A DNA stretch of 64,000 bases from Natronincola peptidivorans (GCF_900111615.1 NZ_FOHU01000001.1:213400-277399), one strand, 5' to 3'; counted from the stretch's first letter, positions 10,901-20,270 are shown. Notes: a model not told the origin generated them from the sequence alone. Numbers and translations are program-made.

Positions 10901-12246
10901 GAGCTGGAACCATAGGTACAATTGCTGATAAAACAGCCTATGGCTTCGTAAAAAAATACTTAGAAGGCAAACAAATGGACTACACTCAAGCAGAGGTAAA
11001 TCGTCTAACTATTGGATGTACAGGTGTGAAAAGAACCTCTGGTCAGCATCCAGGTGGTGTTATGATTGTACCCAGCAATAGGGATATTCATGAATTCTGT
11101 CCTATCCAATATCCGGCTAATGATCCTAGCACTGGTGTTATTATCACACATTTTGATTATCATGCCATAAGTGGAAGATTATTAAAGTTAGATATTCTTG
11201 GACATGATGTACCAACTATTATTAAAATGCTTGAGGACATAACACAAATTAATGCACAAATGATATCATTAGATGATGAAAAAACTATGAGTATTTTTAC
11301 AACGACAAAGGAGTTAAATATCAATACGCAAGATTTTAAGTGTCAAGTAGGAACTCTTGGCATTCCAGAGTTTGGAACAAAATTTGTAAGACAAATGTTG
11401 GTTGATACGCAACCTAAAACCTTCGCAGAGCTTGTTAGAATAAGTGGCTTATCTCATGGAACAGACGTATGGCTGAACAATGCTCAGGAGCTAGTAAGAA
11501 ATAATACCGCAGAGTTAAAAGATGTAATTTCCACTAGAGATGATATTATGAACTACTTAATACTAAAGGGAGTGCCAGCTAAGAATGCATTTAAAATAAT
11601 GGAAAATGTACGAAAGGGAAAAGGGTTAACTCCGGAAGATGAGGAGCTGATGAGGGATAATAATGTTTCTCAATGGTACATTGCTTCATGTAATAAGATT
11701 AAATATATGTTTCCTAAAGCTCATGCTGTAGCTTATGTTATGATGTCTTTTAGAATTGCATATTTTAAAGTTCATTTCCCTGAAGCCTTTTATGCTACAT
11801 ATTTTACAATGAAGGCAGATGATTTCGACGCTGATTTAATATCAAAAGGCAAAGAAGTGGTGAAGAATAAAATTATAGAATTAGAAAATTTGGGGAATAA
11901 TATAGCTGAAAAGATGACGGCAAAGGAAAAAAACCTTTTAACAGTTTTAGAAGTTGCACTTGAAATGTATTATAGAAATATTGAATTATTACCTGTAGAT
12001 ATATATAAATCCGATGCAGATAAGTTTATTATTATTGATAACAAGCTTTTACCTCCACTAAAGTCATTACAAGGAGTTGGGCAAAATGCTGCCAAAAGTA
12101 TTGTTACTGCAAGAAAAAATGGTGAATTTTTGTCTCTTGAGGATCTGAGAGAAAGAACAAGGGTTACAAAAACTGTGATTGAAACATTAGTTAAACACGG
12201 TTGCATTGACGATTTGCCTAATACCAACCAACTTTCTCTCTTTTAA
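7924..12246 (+). CDS. polC: DNA polymerase III alpha subunit, PolC type
   Basis: Main replicative polymerase of Firmicutes, with polymerase and built-in proofreading. The 1440-residue protein has, in order: an N-terminal domain, an OB-fold (about 215-325), a PHP domain starting near residue 338 (LHLHTQMSSMDG) that is split by a DnaQ-like 3'-5' exonuclease inserted at about 425-590 (FDIETTG, then HHRAVDDAKAT), the PHP remainder, a zinc finger (CAEC near 909 and CPEC), the palm with PDIDLNF near 963, and a C-terminal helix-hairpin-helix region. The length matches Bacillus PolC (about 1437). GGAGG precedes the ATG. Confidence 0.98.
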   Translation: MDPLNKQMRIKDFAKELGLTPVASLQNTTVEGVKLYKKSKKIAVCIKASSIVDEEELQYFIKELKSNINIVKDIEVSINYELQYKSLEDLITNAWHNILFLLKREMPAVKAVAEKVTWEIVNSKLSLKVDEAMIFQKAKERKIDKTIEKYFADQFKCTMRCVITSSNRPIFDLSTYEKQKQEENNIFADKIKKETTALQKTQKNIGHTNNGKAVHGGSKVILGKQFTGSPIKINEITIDTEKAIIEGEVFYVEHRTLNSGKTMIILNITDFSNSITLKIFEGKNQSTPLKDLVSKGQYIKAKGDIVYDKYLKENIIIASDLLLLSKEERKDLEETKRVELHLHTQMSSMDGISNTSDLIQLASKWGHKAIAITDHGVVQAFPEAMEASKKYGIKVIYGMEGYIVNDEEKLIEISNDSYSLEDEYIVFDIETTGLSNATDKITEIGAIKIRNRQVIDKFSSLINPKIPIPEKITQITGINNEMVENAPTIEEVLPKFLDFIGTSCVVAHNAAFDVGFIRVNANELGHEFINPVVDTLKLSRILLSHLKRHKLNTIAKELNVTLENHHRAVDDAKATAEIFMKFIDLMKDKDIHTLQDINQFLGKKVDFKKLDTYHIILLAKNEIGLKNLYKIVSESHLKYFYKKPRIPKSLLNHYREGIIIGSACEGGELFQALLNNLPGEMIEQIAKYYDYLEIQPLENNEFLVEKGILNSFEDVKKINTRIIELGEEFDIPVVATGDVHFLHQHDEYCRRILMAGQGYSDADKQAPLYFKTTHEMLHEFSYLGESTAKKVVVDNPNVINEMIDELLPIPDGTFPPEIEGSEEELRKLCYGKASKIYGEPLPIIVKNRLDKEVNAIINNGYAVMYIIAQKLVTKSLEDGYLVGSRGSVGSSFAATMSDITEVNPLPPHYVCAECKYSEFITDGSYGSGADLPDKKCPECHHQLTKEGHDIPFEVFLGFEGDKEPDIDLNFAGEYQSEAHKYTEELFGEGKVFRAGTIGTIADKTAYGFVKKYLEGKQMDYTQAEVNRLTIGCTGVKRTSGQHPGGVMIVPSNRDIHEFCPIQYPANDPSTGVIITHFDYHAISGRLLKLDILGHDVPTIIKMLEDITQINAQMISLDDEKTMSIFTTTKELNINTQDFKCQVGTLGIPEFGTKFVRQMLVDTQPKTFAELVRISGLSHGTDVWLNNAQELVRNNTAELKDVISTRDDIMNYLILKGVPAKNAFKIMENVRKGKGLTPEDEELMRDNNVSQWYIASCNKIKYMFPKAHAVAYVMMSFRIAYFKVHFPEAFYATYFTMKADDFDADLISKGKEVVKNKIIELENLGNNIAEKMTAKEKNLLTVLEVALEMYYRNIELLPVDIYKSDADKFIIIDNKLLPPLKSLQGVGQNAAKSIVTARKNGEFLSLEDLRERTRVTKTVIETLVKHGCIDDLPNTNQLSLF

Positions 12247-12247
12247 C

Positions 12248-12276
12248 TTGCTTGAGAAAGAAGTTTATGGTATACT
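12248..12276 (+). promoter_or_regulatory. Promoter for the rimP-nusA-infB operon
   Basis: TTGCTT (12248-12253), a 17-base spacer, then TATACT (12271-12276), a good sigma-A pattern just after the polC stop. Transcription would start near 12283 and give a leader of about 180 bases before rimP. Confidence 0.6.
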
Positions 12277-12303
12277 CAGTGTAACAATATATGATTATTC
12301 TGT

Positions 12304-12330
12304 AGAGTGGGAGTTCACCCACTCTTTCCT
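12304..12330 (+). terminator. GC-rich hairpin in the rimP leader
   Basis: AGAGTGGG pairs with CCCACTCT around AGTTCA and is followed by TTTCCT. It lies downstream of the promoter at 12248, so it sits in the leader of the rimP operon and could act as an attenuator. It could equally be the polC terminator. The remaining 130 bases before rimP are AT-rich with nothing else recognisable. Confidence 0.6.
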
Positions 12331-12461
12331 ATTTATTATAAAGAAAGTAAAAGAAAAATAGAGAAAAACATATTAAGAAAGCACATAAAGAATAAATATG
12401 AATTAAATTACAAAATATACAAGTATAATAAATCAAAACTAAATATAAGGGAGGTAATTGA

Positions 12462-12926
12462 ATGGGGAATGCAAAAATAGAAAAAGTAACTGAGGAGTTA
12501 ATCACTCCAATCTTACAAAACGAAGGATTTGAATTAGTGGATATTGAATTTAAAAAAGAAGGACCCCATAGATATTTAAGAGTGTATATTGATAAACCTG
12601 GCGGTATTACACTGGATGATTGTCAGAAGACAAGTGAGCAGCTTAGTGATAAATTGGATGAAGTAGATCCTATTGAAGAAAACTATTTCCTAGAAATATC
12701 TTCACCTGGCTTGGATAGACCATTAAAAAAAGCTAGTGACTTTGATAAATTTAAAGGAGAAATTGTAGAAGTTAAACTATATGAACCAATAAACAATAGT
12801 AAAGTCTTTGAAGGTGAACTATTAGGTTTATATGAAAATGTAATTAAATTGAATATTGCTAATGTAGGTTTAGTAGAGATCCCTAAAGAGAAAGTTGCCA
12901 TTACTAAGCTTGCTATAAAATTTTAG
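12462..12926 (+). CDS. rimP: Ribosome maturation factor RimP
   Basis: Needed for maturation of the 30S subunit. The 154-residue product has the typical N-terminal alpha/beta domain (LITPILQNEGFELVDIEFKKEG, DKPGGITLDDCQ, YFLEISSPGLDRPLK) and the C-terminal SH3-like barrel starting near residue 95. GGGAGGTAATTG precedes the ATG. It is the first gene of the rimP-nusA-rnpM-ylxQ-infB operon and has 12 bases to nusA. Confidence 0.96.
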   Translation: MGNAKIEKVTEELITPILQNEGFELVDIEFKKEGPHRYLRVYIDKPGGITLDDCQKTSEQLSDKLDEVDPIEENYFLEISSPGLDRPLKKASDFDKFKGEIVEVKLYEPINNSKVFEGELLGLYENVIKLNIANVGLVEIPKEKVAITKLAIKF

Positions 12927-12938
12927 GGGGTATATAAA

Positions 12939-13982
12939 ATGAATGTAGAGTTTATTGACGCTCTTGAACAAATTCAAAAAGATAAAGGTGTTTCTAAAGA
13001 TATATTGATTGACGCTATAGAAGCTGCTTTAATTTCAAGCTATAAAAGAAATTTTGGTTCGGCACAAAATGTAAAAATAGAAATAAATAGAGAAACCGGT
13101 GAAGTTCATGTTTATTCACAAAAAAGAGTAGTAGAACAGGTTGAGGATGAATTATTAGAAATAAGCCTTGAAGAAGCTAAAGAAATAAGTAGAAATTATG
13201 AAATTGATGATGTCATTGAAAGAGAAGTAACACCTAGAAATTTTGGAAGAATTGCAGCTCAAACAGCGAAGCAAGTAGTAGTACAACGAATTAGAGAGGC
13301 GGAGCGGGGCGTAGTATACGAAGAGTTTATTAATAGAGAGTCAGATATTATTACGGGAACTGTTGCTAGATTAGCAAAAGGAATAGTACATATTAATTTA
13401 GGAAAAACAGAAGCTATTTTGGGGCCTACAGAACAAATGCCTAATGAACAATATAACCATGGAGATAGAATCAAATCCTATATTGTTGAGGTAAAAAAGA
13501 CGACAAAGGGACCTCAAGTGTTGGTATCTAGAACACATCCAGGATTAATAAAAAGATTATTTGAGCTAGAGGTTCCAGAAATCCATGACGGGGTTGTTGA
13601 AATAAAAAGTATCTCTAGAGAAGCTGGCTCTAGAACAAAGATTGCAGTAGAGTCAAAGGACTTAAATGTAGATGCTGTAGGAGCTTGTGTTGGTCCAAAA
13701 GGCACTAGAGTTCAAGCTATTGTTGATGAATTAAAAGGAGAAAAAATAGATATCATTAAATACAGTGAGGACCCCAGTGCATATATTGCCAGCTCTTTAA
13801 GCCCTGCTAAAGTAGTTTCTACAGAAGTAAACAATGATAATAAAACAGCAAAAGTTATTGTACCTGATTATCAATTATCGTTGGCTATTGGCAAAGAAGG
13901 TCAAAATGCAAGGTTAGCTGCAAAATTAACAGGTTGGAAAATAGATATAAAAAGTGAAAGCCAAGCAAAGTCTACTGAGTAG
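12939..13982 (+). CDS. nusA: Transcription termination/antitermination factor NusA
   Basis: Binds RNA polymerase and controls pausing, termination and antitermination. The 347-residue product contains the N-terminal polymerase-binding domain (to about 130), an S1 domain, and two KH domains (VGACVGPKGTRVQAI and LAIGKEGQNARLAAKLTG). As in other Firmicutes it lacks the C-terminal acidic repeats of E. coli NusA. GGGGG lies ahead of the ATG. Confidence 0.97.
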   Translation: MNVEFIDALEQIQKDKGVSKDILIDAIEAALISSYKRNFGSAQNVKIEINRETGEVHVYSQKRVVEQVEDELLEISLEEAKEISRNYEIDDVIEREVTPRNFGRIAAQTAKQVVVQRIREAERGVVYEEFINRESDIITGTVARLAKGIVHINLGKTEAILGPTEQMPNEQYNHGDRIKSYIVEVKKTTKGPQVLVSRTHPGLIKRLFELEVPEIHDGVVEIKSISREAGSRTKIAVESKDLNVDAVGACVGPKGTRVQAIVDELKGEKIDIIKYSEDPSAYIASSLSPAKVVSTEVNNDNKTAKVIVPDYQLSLAIGKEGQNARLAAKLTGWKIDIKSESQAKSTE

Positions 13983-14000
13983 AGAGGTGATAAATTTATT

Positions 14001-14264
14001 ATGAAAACAAAAAAAATACCTTTAAGAAAATGTATTGGATGCAATGAAATGAAAAGCAAGAAGGAACTAATTAGAATTGTTCATAATAAATTTGGCGAGA
14101 CTAATGTAGACCTTACAGGAAAAGCTCATGGAAGAGGAGCGTATATTTGTAATAATAAACATTGCTTTGAGAAAACAAAAAAATCTAAAATACTTAATAG
14201 AACATTTAAAGCTGATATAGAAGAAGCTGTGTACGAAAAACTAATCAAGGAGATTGATGAATAG
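14001..14264 (+). CDS. rnpM: YlxR family RNA-binding protein (RnpM)
   Basis: An 87-residue basic protein with the YlxR signature: RKCIGCNEMKSKKELIRIV near the N terminus, then GRGAYICNNKHCFEK. The Bacillus member has been described as a modulator of RNase P; that role is carried over by family, not seen here. The gene lies between nusA and ylxQ as in most Firmicutes. Its stop codon overlaps the GTG start of ylxQ. Confidence 0.92.
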   Translation: MKTKKIPLRKCIGCNEMKSKKELIRIVHNKFGETNVDLTGKAHGRGAYICNNKHCFEKTKKSKILNRTFKADIEEAVYEKLIKEIDE

Positions 14265-14571
14265 TGAAAAGTAATATTGCAAATCTTTTAGGTCTAGGGA
14301 TGAAGGCTGGAATGATTATTTCTGGAGAAGAAACTTGCAAAAAAGAACTTAAAAAAAAAGATTATATTTAATACTTGTTGCTGGTGATGCTTCTGACAAT
14401 ACACGTAAAACTTTTTTAGATAAATCTACTTACTACAATGTACCTATAAGGGTTATTGCTACAAAAGAGGAATTAGGACAATGCATTGGCAAATCAACTA
14501 GAGCTGTTATTGCTATTAAAGATAAGAAGTTTGCGACGACACTTTTAGGTTATTTAGACAATAATGTTTAA
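14264..14571 (+). pseudogene. ylxQ: YlxQ (L7Ae/L30e-like) gene split by a -1 frameshift at A9
   Basis: The GTG start overlaps the rnpM stop. The first frame reads ANLLGLGMKAGMIISGEETC and continues to a run of nine A at 14351-14359, then stops at TAA soon after. The rest of the L7Ae-type domain (LILVAGDASDNTRK, then KEELGQCIGKSTRAVIAIKD) is in the -1 frame and ends at 14571. Joined, the two parts give a normal domain of about 100 residues that binds kinked RNA. One extra A in the run, or -1 slippage, restores the frame. It may be a recent mutation, a sequence error, or a gene expressed by polymerase or ribosome slippage. Confidence 0.85.
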
Positions 14572-14594
14572 ATTATTATTAGGGGGTGATTATT

Positions 14595-16700
14595 TTGTCA
14601 AAGGTGAGAGTATATCAATTGGCAAAACAATTAGGTGTTAGTAGTAAAGAATTGATTGAAAAATTAAAGGGGTTATCAGTTGAGGTTTCAACGCATATGA
14701 GTACTCTAGAAGATGAAGAAGCAAAGCTTCTTTTAGAATTATTTACAGAAAATGAAGAGAATAGAAACATTGATAATTCCAAGGAAAAACCTCAAGAGGA
14801 AAAACCTCAAAAAGAACCTGAGAAACCGTCTAAAAATGTTGAGAAAAAATCTAACAATAAAATAGAAAAAAGCAACAAAAAAAATAAAAGCAAAAAGAAA
14901 ACTAATGCTTCAAAGGAAGAAGGACACAATATTATGGTAGAAAAAGGTGAACAAGTGATACAAATTGAAGATAAGATTACAGTGAAAAACTTTTCAGAGA
15001 AAATTGACAAAAACCCAAATGAAGTGATAGCCAAACTAATAAAGTTAGGTGTAATGGCATCTATAAATCAAGAAATTGAATTTGAAACTGCTGAAGCAAT
15101 AGCAACTGAATTTGAGATAAAAATTGAAAAGAGTATAAGTGAAGTAGTAGAGGACAATGACTTAATAACTATACCTATAGATGATGAAAAAGATTTAAAA
15201 GTAAGACCCCCTGTAGTGACAGTAATGGGACACGTGGACCATGGAAAGACATCTTTATTGGATGCTATTAGGAATACAAGTGTTACAGAAAAAGAAGCTG
15301 GAGGTATCACACAGCATATAGGTGCTTCTGAAGTAGAAATAGATGGAAATAAAATAGTTTTTTTAGATACACCAGGCCATGAGGCATTTACAACCATGAG
15401 AGCAAGAGGAGCAAAAGTAACAGATATAGCTATTTTAGTAGTAGCAGCTGATGACGGGGTTATGCCTCAAACAATAGAAGCGATTAATCATGCTAAAGCA
15501 GCAGAAGTGCCAATCATTGTTGCAATTAACAAAATAGATAAACCTGGAGCAAATCCAGATAGGGTTAAACAAGAATTAGCTGATCGTGGTGTTGTTATAG
15601 AAGAATGGGGCGGAGATGTTATCAGTGTCCCTGTTTCAGCATTAGAAGGAACAAATATAGATACCTTATTAGAAATGATTTTATTAGTAGCAGAAATGGA
15701 AGAATTAAAGGCAAACCCCAATCGAAGTGCTGTTGGAACTGTAATCGAGGCGGAACTTGATAAGGGTAGAGGTCCTGTAGCTACAGTACTTGTACAAAAT
15801 GGAACTTTAAAAATAGGGGACTCTGTAGTTATTGGATTAACCTTTGGTAGAATAAGAGCTATGTTAAATGCTAAAGGAAAGCGTGTAAAACAAGCTATGC
15901 CTTCAACAGCTGTAGAAATAACTGGTTTTTCTGAAGTTCCTGAGGCAGGAGACCAGATGGTGGTTGTTGATGATGACAAAACTGCTAGAGATATTGTTAG
16001 TAAAAGAAAAGATAAAATTAAAGAAGAGCAAATCAAAAAAAGTCAAAAAATTTCTTTAGATGCTTTATATAGTCAGGTACAACAAGGGACAATTAAAGAG
16101 CTAAATCTAATTATCAAAGCAGATGTTCAAGGGTCTGTTGAGGCAGTAAAGCAATCTTTAGAGAAGCTATCTATAGAAAAAGTTATAATTAAACCAATAC
16201 ATGGTGGAGTAGGTGCCATAACTGAATCGGATGTATTACTGGCATCAGCATCTAACGCTATTATTATAGGTTTCAATGTGAGACCGACATCAAGTGCAAC
16301 TGCTTTAGCAAAAAAAGAAGAGGTAGATGTAAGGACCTATAGAATTATCTATAATGCTTTAGAGGATATTCAAGCTGCCGTTGAGGGAATGTTAGATCCA
16401 GAGTTTAAAGAAGTAGAGTTAGGGAAAGCAGAAGTTAGGGCTACTTTTAAGGTGCCAGGTGTTGGGACAATTGGTGGATGCTATGTTATTGAAGGTAAAA
16501 TACTAAGAAATGCAAAAATTAGATTGGTACGAGATGGAATTGTTATTCATGATGGAGAAATTGGTTCTTTAAAAAGATTTAAAGATGATGCAAAAGAAGT
16601 AGCCACTGGATATGAATGCGGTATTGGAATTGATAACTTTAACGATATGAAAGAAGGAGACATTATTGAAGCTTATGAAATGCAGGAAATTAAAAGATAA
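14595..16700 (+). CDS. infB: Translation initiation factor IF-2
   Basis: GTPase that brings initiator tRNA to the 30S subunit. The TTG chosen here follows GGGGGTG by six bases and gives the family N terminus [20 protein letters not shown]; a GTG at 14586 would overlap that ribosome-binding site. The 701-residue product has an N-terminal IF2N domain, a charged Lys/Glu-rich linker (about 55-105), a second IF2N domain, the G domain from about residue 212 ([28 protein letters not shown]), and the C-terminal domains II-IV. Confidence 0.97.
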   Translation: MSKVRVYQLAKQLGVSSKELIEKLKGLSVEVSTHMSTLEDEEAKLLLELFTENEENRNIDNSKEKPQEEKPQKEPEKPSKNVEKKSNNKIEKSNKKNKSKKKTNASKEEGHNIMVEKGEQVIQIEDKITVKNFSEKIDKNPNEVIAKLIKLGVMASINQEIEFETAEAIATEFEIKIEKSISEVVEDNDLITIPIDDEKDLKVRPPVVTVMGHVDHGKTSLLDAIRNTSVTEKEAGGITQHIGASEVEIDGNKIVFLDTPGHEAFTTMRARGAKVTDIAILVVAADDGVMPQTIEAINHAKAAEVPIIVAINKIDKPGANPDRVKQELADRGVVIEEWGGDVISVPVSALEGTNIDTLLEMILLVAEMEELKANPNRSAVGTVIEAELDKGRGPVATVLVQNGTLKIGDSVVIGLTFGRIRAMLNAKGKRVKQAMPSTAVEITGFSEVPEAGDQMVVVDDDKTARDIVSKRKDKIKEEQIKKSQKISLDALYSQVQQGTIKELNLIIKADVQGSVEAVKQSLEKLSIEKVIIKPIHGGVGAITESDVLLASASNAIIIGFNVRPTSSATALAKKEEVDVRTYRIIYNALEDIQAAVEGMLDPEFKEVELGKAEVRATFKVPGVGTIGGCYVIEGKILRNAKIRLVRDGIVIHDGEIGSLKRFKDDAKEVATGYECGIGIDNFNDMKEGDIIEAYEMQEIKR

Positions 16701-16723
16701 AATACGAAAGGATGAGGAATACA

Positions 16724-17113
16724 TTGGCTTATCCTAGAGCAAGCAGACTAAATGAAGAAATGAAAAAACATATAAGTCATATCATACGTAATGAACTAAA
16801 AGATCCAAGAATCTCATCTATGACCAGTATTGTTGCAGTAGATGTCACTAGAGATTTAAGATATGCTACTGTATATATAAGTGTATTGGGAAATGAAAAT
16901 GAGAAAACAGAAACTATTAAAGGTCTAGAAAAATCTTCAGGGTATGTGAGACGAGAAGTAGGTAAAAAGATAAAGGTAAGATATACACCAGAAATAGTTT
17001 TTAAGTTAGATGAATCAATAGAAAAAGGAATTGATATGTATCACAAGATTTCTAAAGTCAGTGAAAATGATAAATTACAAGAGGATGAAGACAATGAAAG
17101 CCTGGAAAAATAA
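16724..17113 (+). CDS. rbfA: Ribosome-binding factor A
   Basis: Late 30S assembly factor with a KH-like fold. The ATG at 16712 would touch its ribosome-binding site, whereas the TTG at 16724 lies 6-7 bases after AAAGGATGAGG and gives the expected start [25 protein letters not shown] prefer TTG (129 residues). Motifs [22 protein letters not shown] and [18 protein letters not shown] fit the family. The gene overlaps the next ORF by about 20 bases. Confidence 0.92.
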   Translation: MAYPRASRLNEEMKKHISHIIRNELKDPRISSMTSIVAVDVTRDLRYATVYISVLGNENEKTETIKGLEKSSGYVRREVGKKIKVRYTPEIVFKLDESIEKGIDMYHKISKVSENDKLQEDEDNESLEK

Positions 17114-18065
17114 TCCACTAGCCTTGGTAGAAAAAAATAATACCATAGCTGTCATTTCTCATGTAGAACCTGATGGAGATAGTTTGGGCTCTCTTTTAGG
17201 CTTAGGGTTAGCCTTAAAAAAAATATGCGGTAGTGTTTATATATTCATTAATGATGATTTTCCACAAAAATACAAATTTTTACCAGGATACAAATATATA
17301 ACCACATATGACAATAGCCATAACATGGACTTTGATTTTTGCTTTGTCTTAGACTGTGGTGATCTGCAAAGACTAGGTTATAGCCAAAGTATTTTAAGTA
17401 GAAGTCAAAATACCGTAAATGTTGACCATCATATCAGCAATACTGAATTTGGCAGCATTAATATTTTACAGTCAGATGCATCGTCTACATGTGAGATTAT
17501 TTATGACCTACTAGAAGATTTTCAATTGCAACTTGATGTGGATATTGCTACTTGTCTATATATTGGATTAGCAACAGATACAGGAAACTTTGTTTATGAT
17601 AATACAACGGCTAAAACTTTTCGCGTAGCTGCGGATTTAATGAATTATAATATCAATCTAAATGATATTTCTTACAATTTATATCAAAATAAATCTATCA
17701 ACAATATAAGATTTTTAGGTCATATATTAAAGCATATGGAGATATCCTCTAATGGGAAAATTGCCATGATTATGATAACCAATAACCTGTTAGAGGAGTA
17801 TAATGTTACAATTAATGAAATAGATAGTGTTATTAATTATGCCCGTGATATAAAAGGCGTAGAAATAGCTGTCATGCTAAAAGAAATAGAAGGAAACCAA
17901 GTAAAAGCAGGCTTTAGATCAAAACAAGAAGCTAATGTCAGTACATTAGCTCAAAAATTTGGTGGTGGGGGTCACAAAAAAGCCTCAGGTGCTACTATAA
18001 AAGGCAATGTAAAAGAGGCGAGAGAAAAGATTGAAAAACAAATACGAATTGATTTAGGTTGGTGA
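17094..18065 (+). CDS. nrnA: DHH/DHHA1 phosphoesterase, NrnA-like oligoribonuclease
   Basis: Degrades nanoRNA and/or pAp, or hydrolyses cyclic dinucleotides, depending on subfamily. Visible motifs are [17 protein letters not shown], the DHH core (VDHHISN) and the C-terminal DHHA1 loop [11 protein letters not shown]. About 323 residues, the usual size for NrnA. The ATG at 17094 is preceded by AGAGG and overlaps the end of rbfA, indicating coupling; a longer frame to 17031 is inside rbfA and unlikely. The position between rbfA and truB is typical. Confidence 0.92.
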   Translation: MKAWKNNPLALVEKNNTIAVISHVEPDGDSLGSLLGLGLALKKICGSVYIFINDDFPQKYKFLPGYKYITTYDNSHNMDFDFCFVLDCGDLQRLGYSQSILSRSQNTVNVDHHISNTEFGSINILQSDASSTCEIIYDLLEDFQLQLDVDIATCLYIGLATDTGNFVYDNTTAKTFRVAADLMNYNINLNDISYNLYQNKSINNIRFLGHILKHMEISSNGKIAMIMITNNLLEEYNVTINEIDSVINYARDIKGVEIAVMLKEIEGNQVKAGFRSKQEANVSTLAQKFGGGGHKKASGATIKGNVKEAREKIEKQIRIDLGW

Positions 18066-18074
18066 TGATGCAAA

Positions 18075-18959
18075 TTGAATGGAATTATTAATATTCTTAA
18101 ACCCCCTTCAATGACTTCTCATAATGTTGTAGCAAGAGTAAGAAAAATAACGGGGATAAAGAAAGTAGGCCATACAGGAACATTAGATCCAGAAGCTGCA
18201 GGTGTGCTGCCAGTTTGTATTGGTCAAGCCACAAAAATTTCTCAATATCTTTTGGATAGCAAAAAAAAGTATCGGGCAGAATTGACATTGGGATATAAGA
18301 CGGATACACAAGATGCCTCTGGAACAGTAATAGAAACAAAAAAAGTAAATAGCACACCTAAAGAAATAGAAAAGGAAATTATAGGTTTTTTAGGGGAATA
18401 CCACCAGATACCACCTATGTATTCAGCATTAAAAAAGAATGGAATGAAGCTTTATGATTTAGCAAGACAAGGGATCGAAGTAGATAGAGAACCAAGAAGA
18501 GTATGTATACATGAAGTAGATATAATTCAAATCAATGAAAATATTGTTTTATTTGATGTGGTATGCTCAAAAGGAACCTACATTAGAACCCTGTGTCATG
18601 ATATCGGAGAGAAATTAAACTGTGGTGGAATGATGTCATTTTTGTTGCGAACAGCTAATAATAGGTTTGATATTACATCAGCCATTACCTTAGAGGAATT
18701 AGAAAAATGCCAGGATATTAGTGCTTTATTAAAACCAATAGATTACCCCTTAGATCATCTTCCTATTCTATCTATTGATGCTAGAGATAAAAAAGCTGCA
18801 TTAAACGGTAATAAAATTAATCTAGTGAACTATTCACAGCAGTACCCAATTGAGACTGAGGTAAGAGCTTATGTAGATAATGCTTTTATTGGACTTGGTA
18901 TTATTAAGGAAATGGATAAAAATAATAAATATATTAAATTTTCTAGACTATTTATTTAG
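18075..18959 (+). CDS. truB: tRNA pseudouridine-55 synthase
   Basis: Makes the pseudouridine at position 55 of the tRNA T loop. The 294-residue protein has the catalytic motif GHTGTLDPEAAGVLPV with Asp38, the KKYRAELTLG strand, YSALKKNGMKLYDLAR, and CSKGTYIRTLCHDIG. A short C-terminal PUA-like region follows. The start is TTG after GGTGATGATG. It is followed by ribF, as in most bacteria. Confidence 0.96.
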   Translation: MNGIINILKPPSMTSHNVVARVRKITGIKKVGHTGTLDPEAAGVLPVCIGQATKISQYLLDSKKKYRAELTLGYKTDTQDASGTVIETKKVNSTPKEIEKEIIGFLGEYHQIPPMYSALKKNGMKLYDLARQGIEVDREPRRVCIHEVDIIQINENIVLFDVVCSKGTYIRTLCHDIGEKLNCGGMMSFLLRTANNRFDITSAITLEELEKCQDISALLKPIDYPLDHLPILSIDARDKKAALNGNKINLVNYSQQYPIETEVRAYVDNAFIGLGIIKEMDKNNKYIKFSRLFI

Positions 18960-18978
18960 AGCTTAAAGGAGTATACAT

Positions 18979-19920
18979 ATGAAGGTAATAGAAGAATATC
19001 AGCAAATTGATTCAAATCGTGAAAGAAGTGTAGCTTTAGGAAACTTTGATGGTATTCATATAGGGCACCAAAAACTAATTGAGCATCTATTAGATAAAAG
19101 TGAACCAGAGAAACTAGAATCCTGTGTCTATACATTCATAAATCATACAATACCTGTTATAGCTGATCAGCAGCCTATACAGTATATTACAAATTTAAAT
19201 AGTAGAAAAGAAATATTTCAAGGCTTAGGTGTTGACATGCTGTTTTTAGACAGCTTTGACAAAGAAATGATGACTTTGACCCCGGAAGCTTTTGTAGAAA
19301 AAATACTAGTTAAGGTACTTAATTGCAAAATAGCTGTTGTTGGTTTTGATTATCGCTTTGGATACAAAGCACAAGGTGATGTTGAGTTACTAAAAAAACT
19401 TGGTGAAAAATATGGATTTCAAGTTAGTGTGGTGGATGCAGTTACAATAAATGAAGAAAAAGTTAGTAGCTCTAATATAAAAAAATACTTAAAAAATGGG
19501 GACGTTGAGAAAGCTAATGCTTTTTTAGGTAGATTTTTTTCTATTAGAAATAAGGTTATTCATGGAGATGCCAGAGGTAAAAAACTTGGATATCCAACAG
19601 CAAACATTGATGTTGACCCATTACAGCTTACTCCAAAAGAAGGTGTGTATGCTACATTAATAAACATAAATAACAATACCTACATGGGAGCAACCTTTAT
19701 AGGAACAAAACCAACTTTTAAATCAGAAAAAATAGCCATTGAAACTTTTATTATAGATTATGAAGGGGACCTATATCATCAATTTATAGATATTTCCTTT
19801 ATTAAAAGAATTAGAGAAGAAATAATCTTCAAAAGCCCTAATGAGTTAATAAAACAAATTAATGAAGATATTAAACACATAAAAACATATTTACATAGTA
19901 ATACAAATGTGTTAAAATAA
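18979..19920 (+). CDS. ribF: Bifunctional riboflavin kinase / FAD synthetase
   Basis: Makes FMN from riboflavin and then FAD. The N-terminal adenylyltransferase domain has ALGNFDGIHIGHQKLI and VVGFDYRFG; the C-terminal kinase domain begins around residue 185 with GDARGKKLGYPTANI and GVYATLI. At 313 residues it is full length. AAAGGAG precedes the ATG. No FMN riboswitch is visible upstream, consistent with its constitutive place in the translation cluster. Confidence 0.96.
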   Translation: MKVIEEYQQIDSNRERSVALGNFDGIHIGHQKLIEHLLDKSEPEKLESCVYTFINHTIPVIADQQPIQYITNLNSRKEIFQGLGVDMLFLDSFDKEMMTLTPEAFVEKILVKVLNCKIAVVGFDYRFGYKAQGDVELLKKLGEKYGFQVSVVDAVTINEEKVSSSNIKKYLKNGDVEKANAFLGRFFSIRNKVIHGDARGKKLGYPTANIDVDPLQLTPKEGVYATLININNNTYMGATFIGTKPTFKSEKIAIETFIIDYEGDLYHQFIDISFIKRIREEIIFKSPNELIKQINEDIKHIKTYLHSNTNVLK

Positions 19921-19933
19921 TTAAGGCTATGAA

Positions 19934-19978
19934 CCTATTCTCAGTAATTTGCCTCACCAACATTTACTTAGAATAAGG
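19934..19978 (+). promoter_or_regulatory. Long hairpin in the rpsO leader, possible S15 autoregulatory site
   Basis: CCTATTCTCAGTAA (19934-19947) pairs with TTACTTAGAATAAGG (19964-19978) with one mismatch and one bulge, leaving a loop with GCCTCACC. It ends about 10 bases before the rpsO ribosome-binding site. rpsO mRNAs of several bacterial groups carry leader structures bound by S15. A link to those is inferred from position only. Confidence 0.45.
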
Positions 19979-20003
19979 GGATATGAAACAAGGAGGTGAA
20001 ACT

Positions 20004-20267
20004 ATGGAAAAAGATAAAAAGCTAACCATCATAGAATCTTACAAGACTCATGATAGTGACACTGGTTCTCCAGAAGTACAAGTAGCATTGTTAACTGAAA
20101 GAATCAATCACTTAAACGAACATTTGAAGCTTCACAAGAAAGATTACCATTCAAGAAGAGGTCTATTAAAAATGGTAGGTAAGAGAAGAAATCTGCTTAA
20201 CTATGTCAAAGAAAAGAACATAGAAAGATATAGAGAGCTTATTGAGAAATTAGGATTAAGAAAGTAA
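20004..20267 (+). CDS. rpsO: 30S ribosomal protein S15
   Basis: Binds 16S rRNA early in assembly of the platform. The product is 87 residues with the family core [32 protein letters not shown] and [10 protein letters not shown]. The ATG at 20004 follows AAGGAGGTG at standard spacing. An in-frame ATG at 19983 precedes that site and would add seven residues, so it is rejected. rpsO-pnp is the conserved order. Confidence 0.97.
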   Translation: MEKDKKLTIIESYKTHDSDTGSPEVQVALLTERINHLNEHLKLHKKDYHSRRGLLKMVGKRRNLLNYVKEKNIERYRELIEKLGLRK

Positions 20268-20270
20268 TGT

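Noticed and set aside
15488-16036. A 182-codon open frame on the minus strand inside infB
   Set aside because: It is exactly antisense to a highly conserved coding region, is rich in Ser/Ile/Thr as antisense frames are here, and has no ribosome-binding site or family motif.
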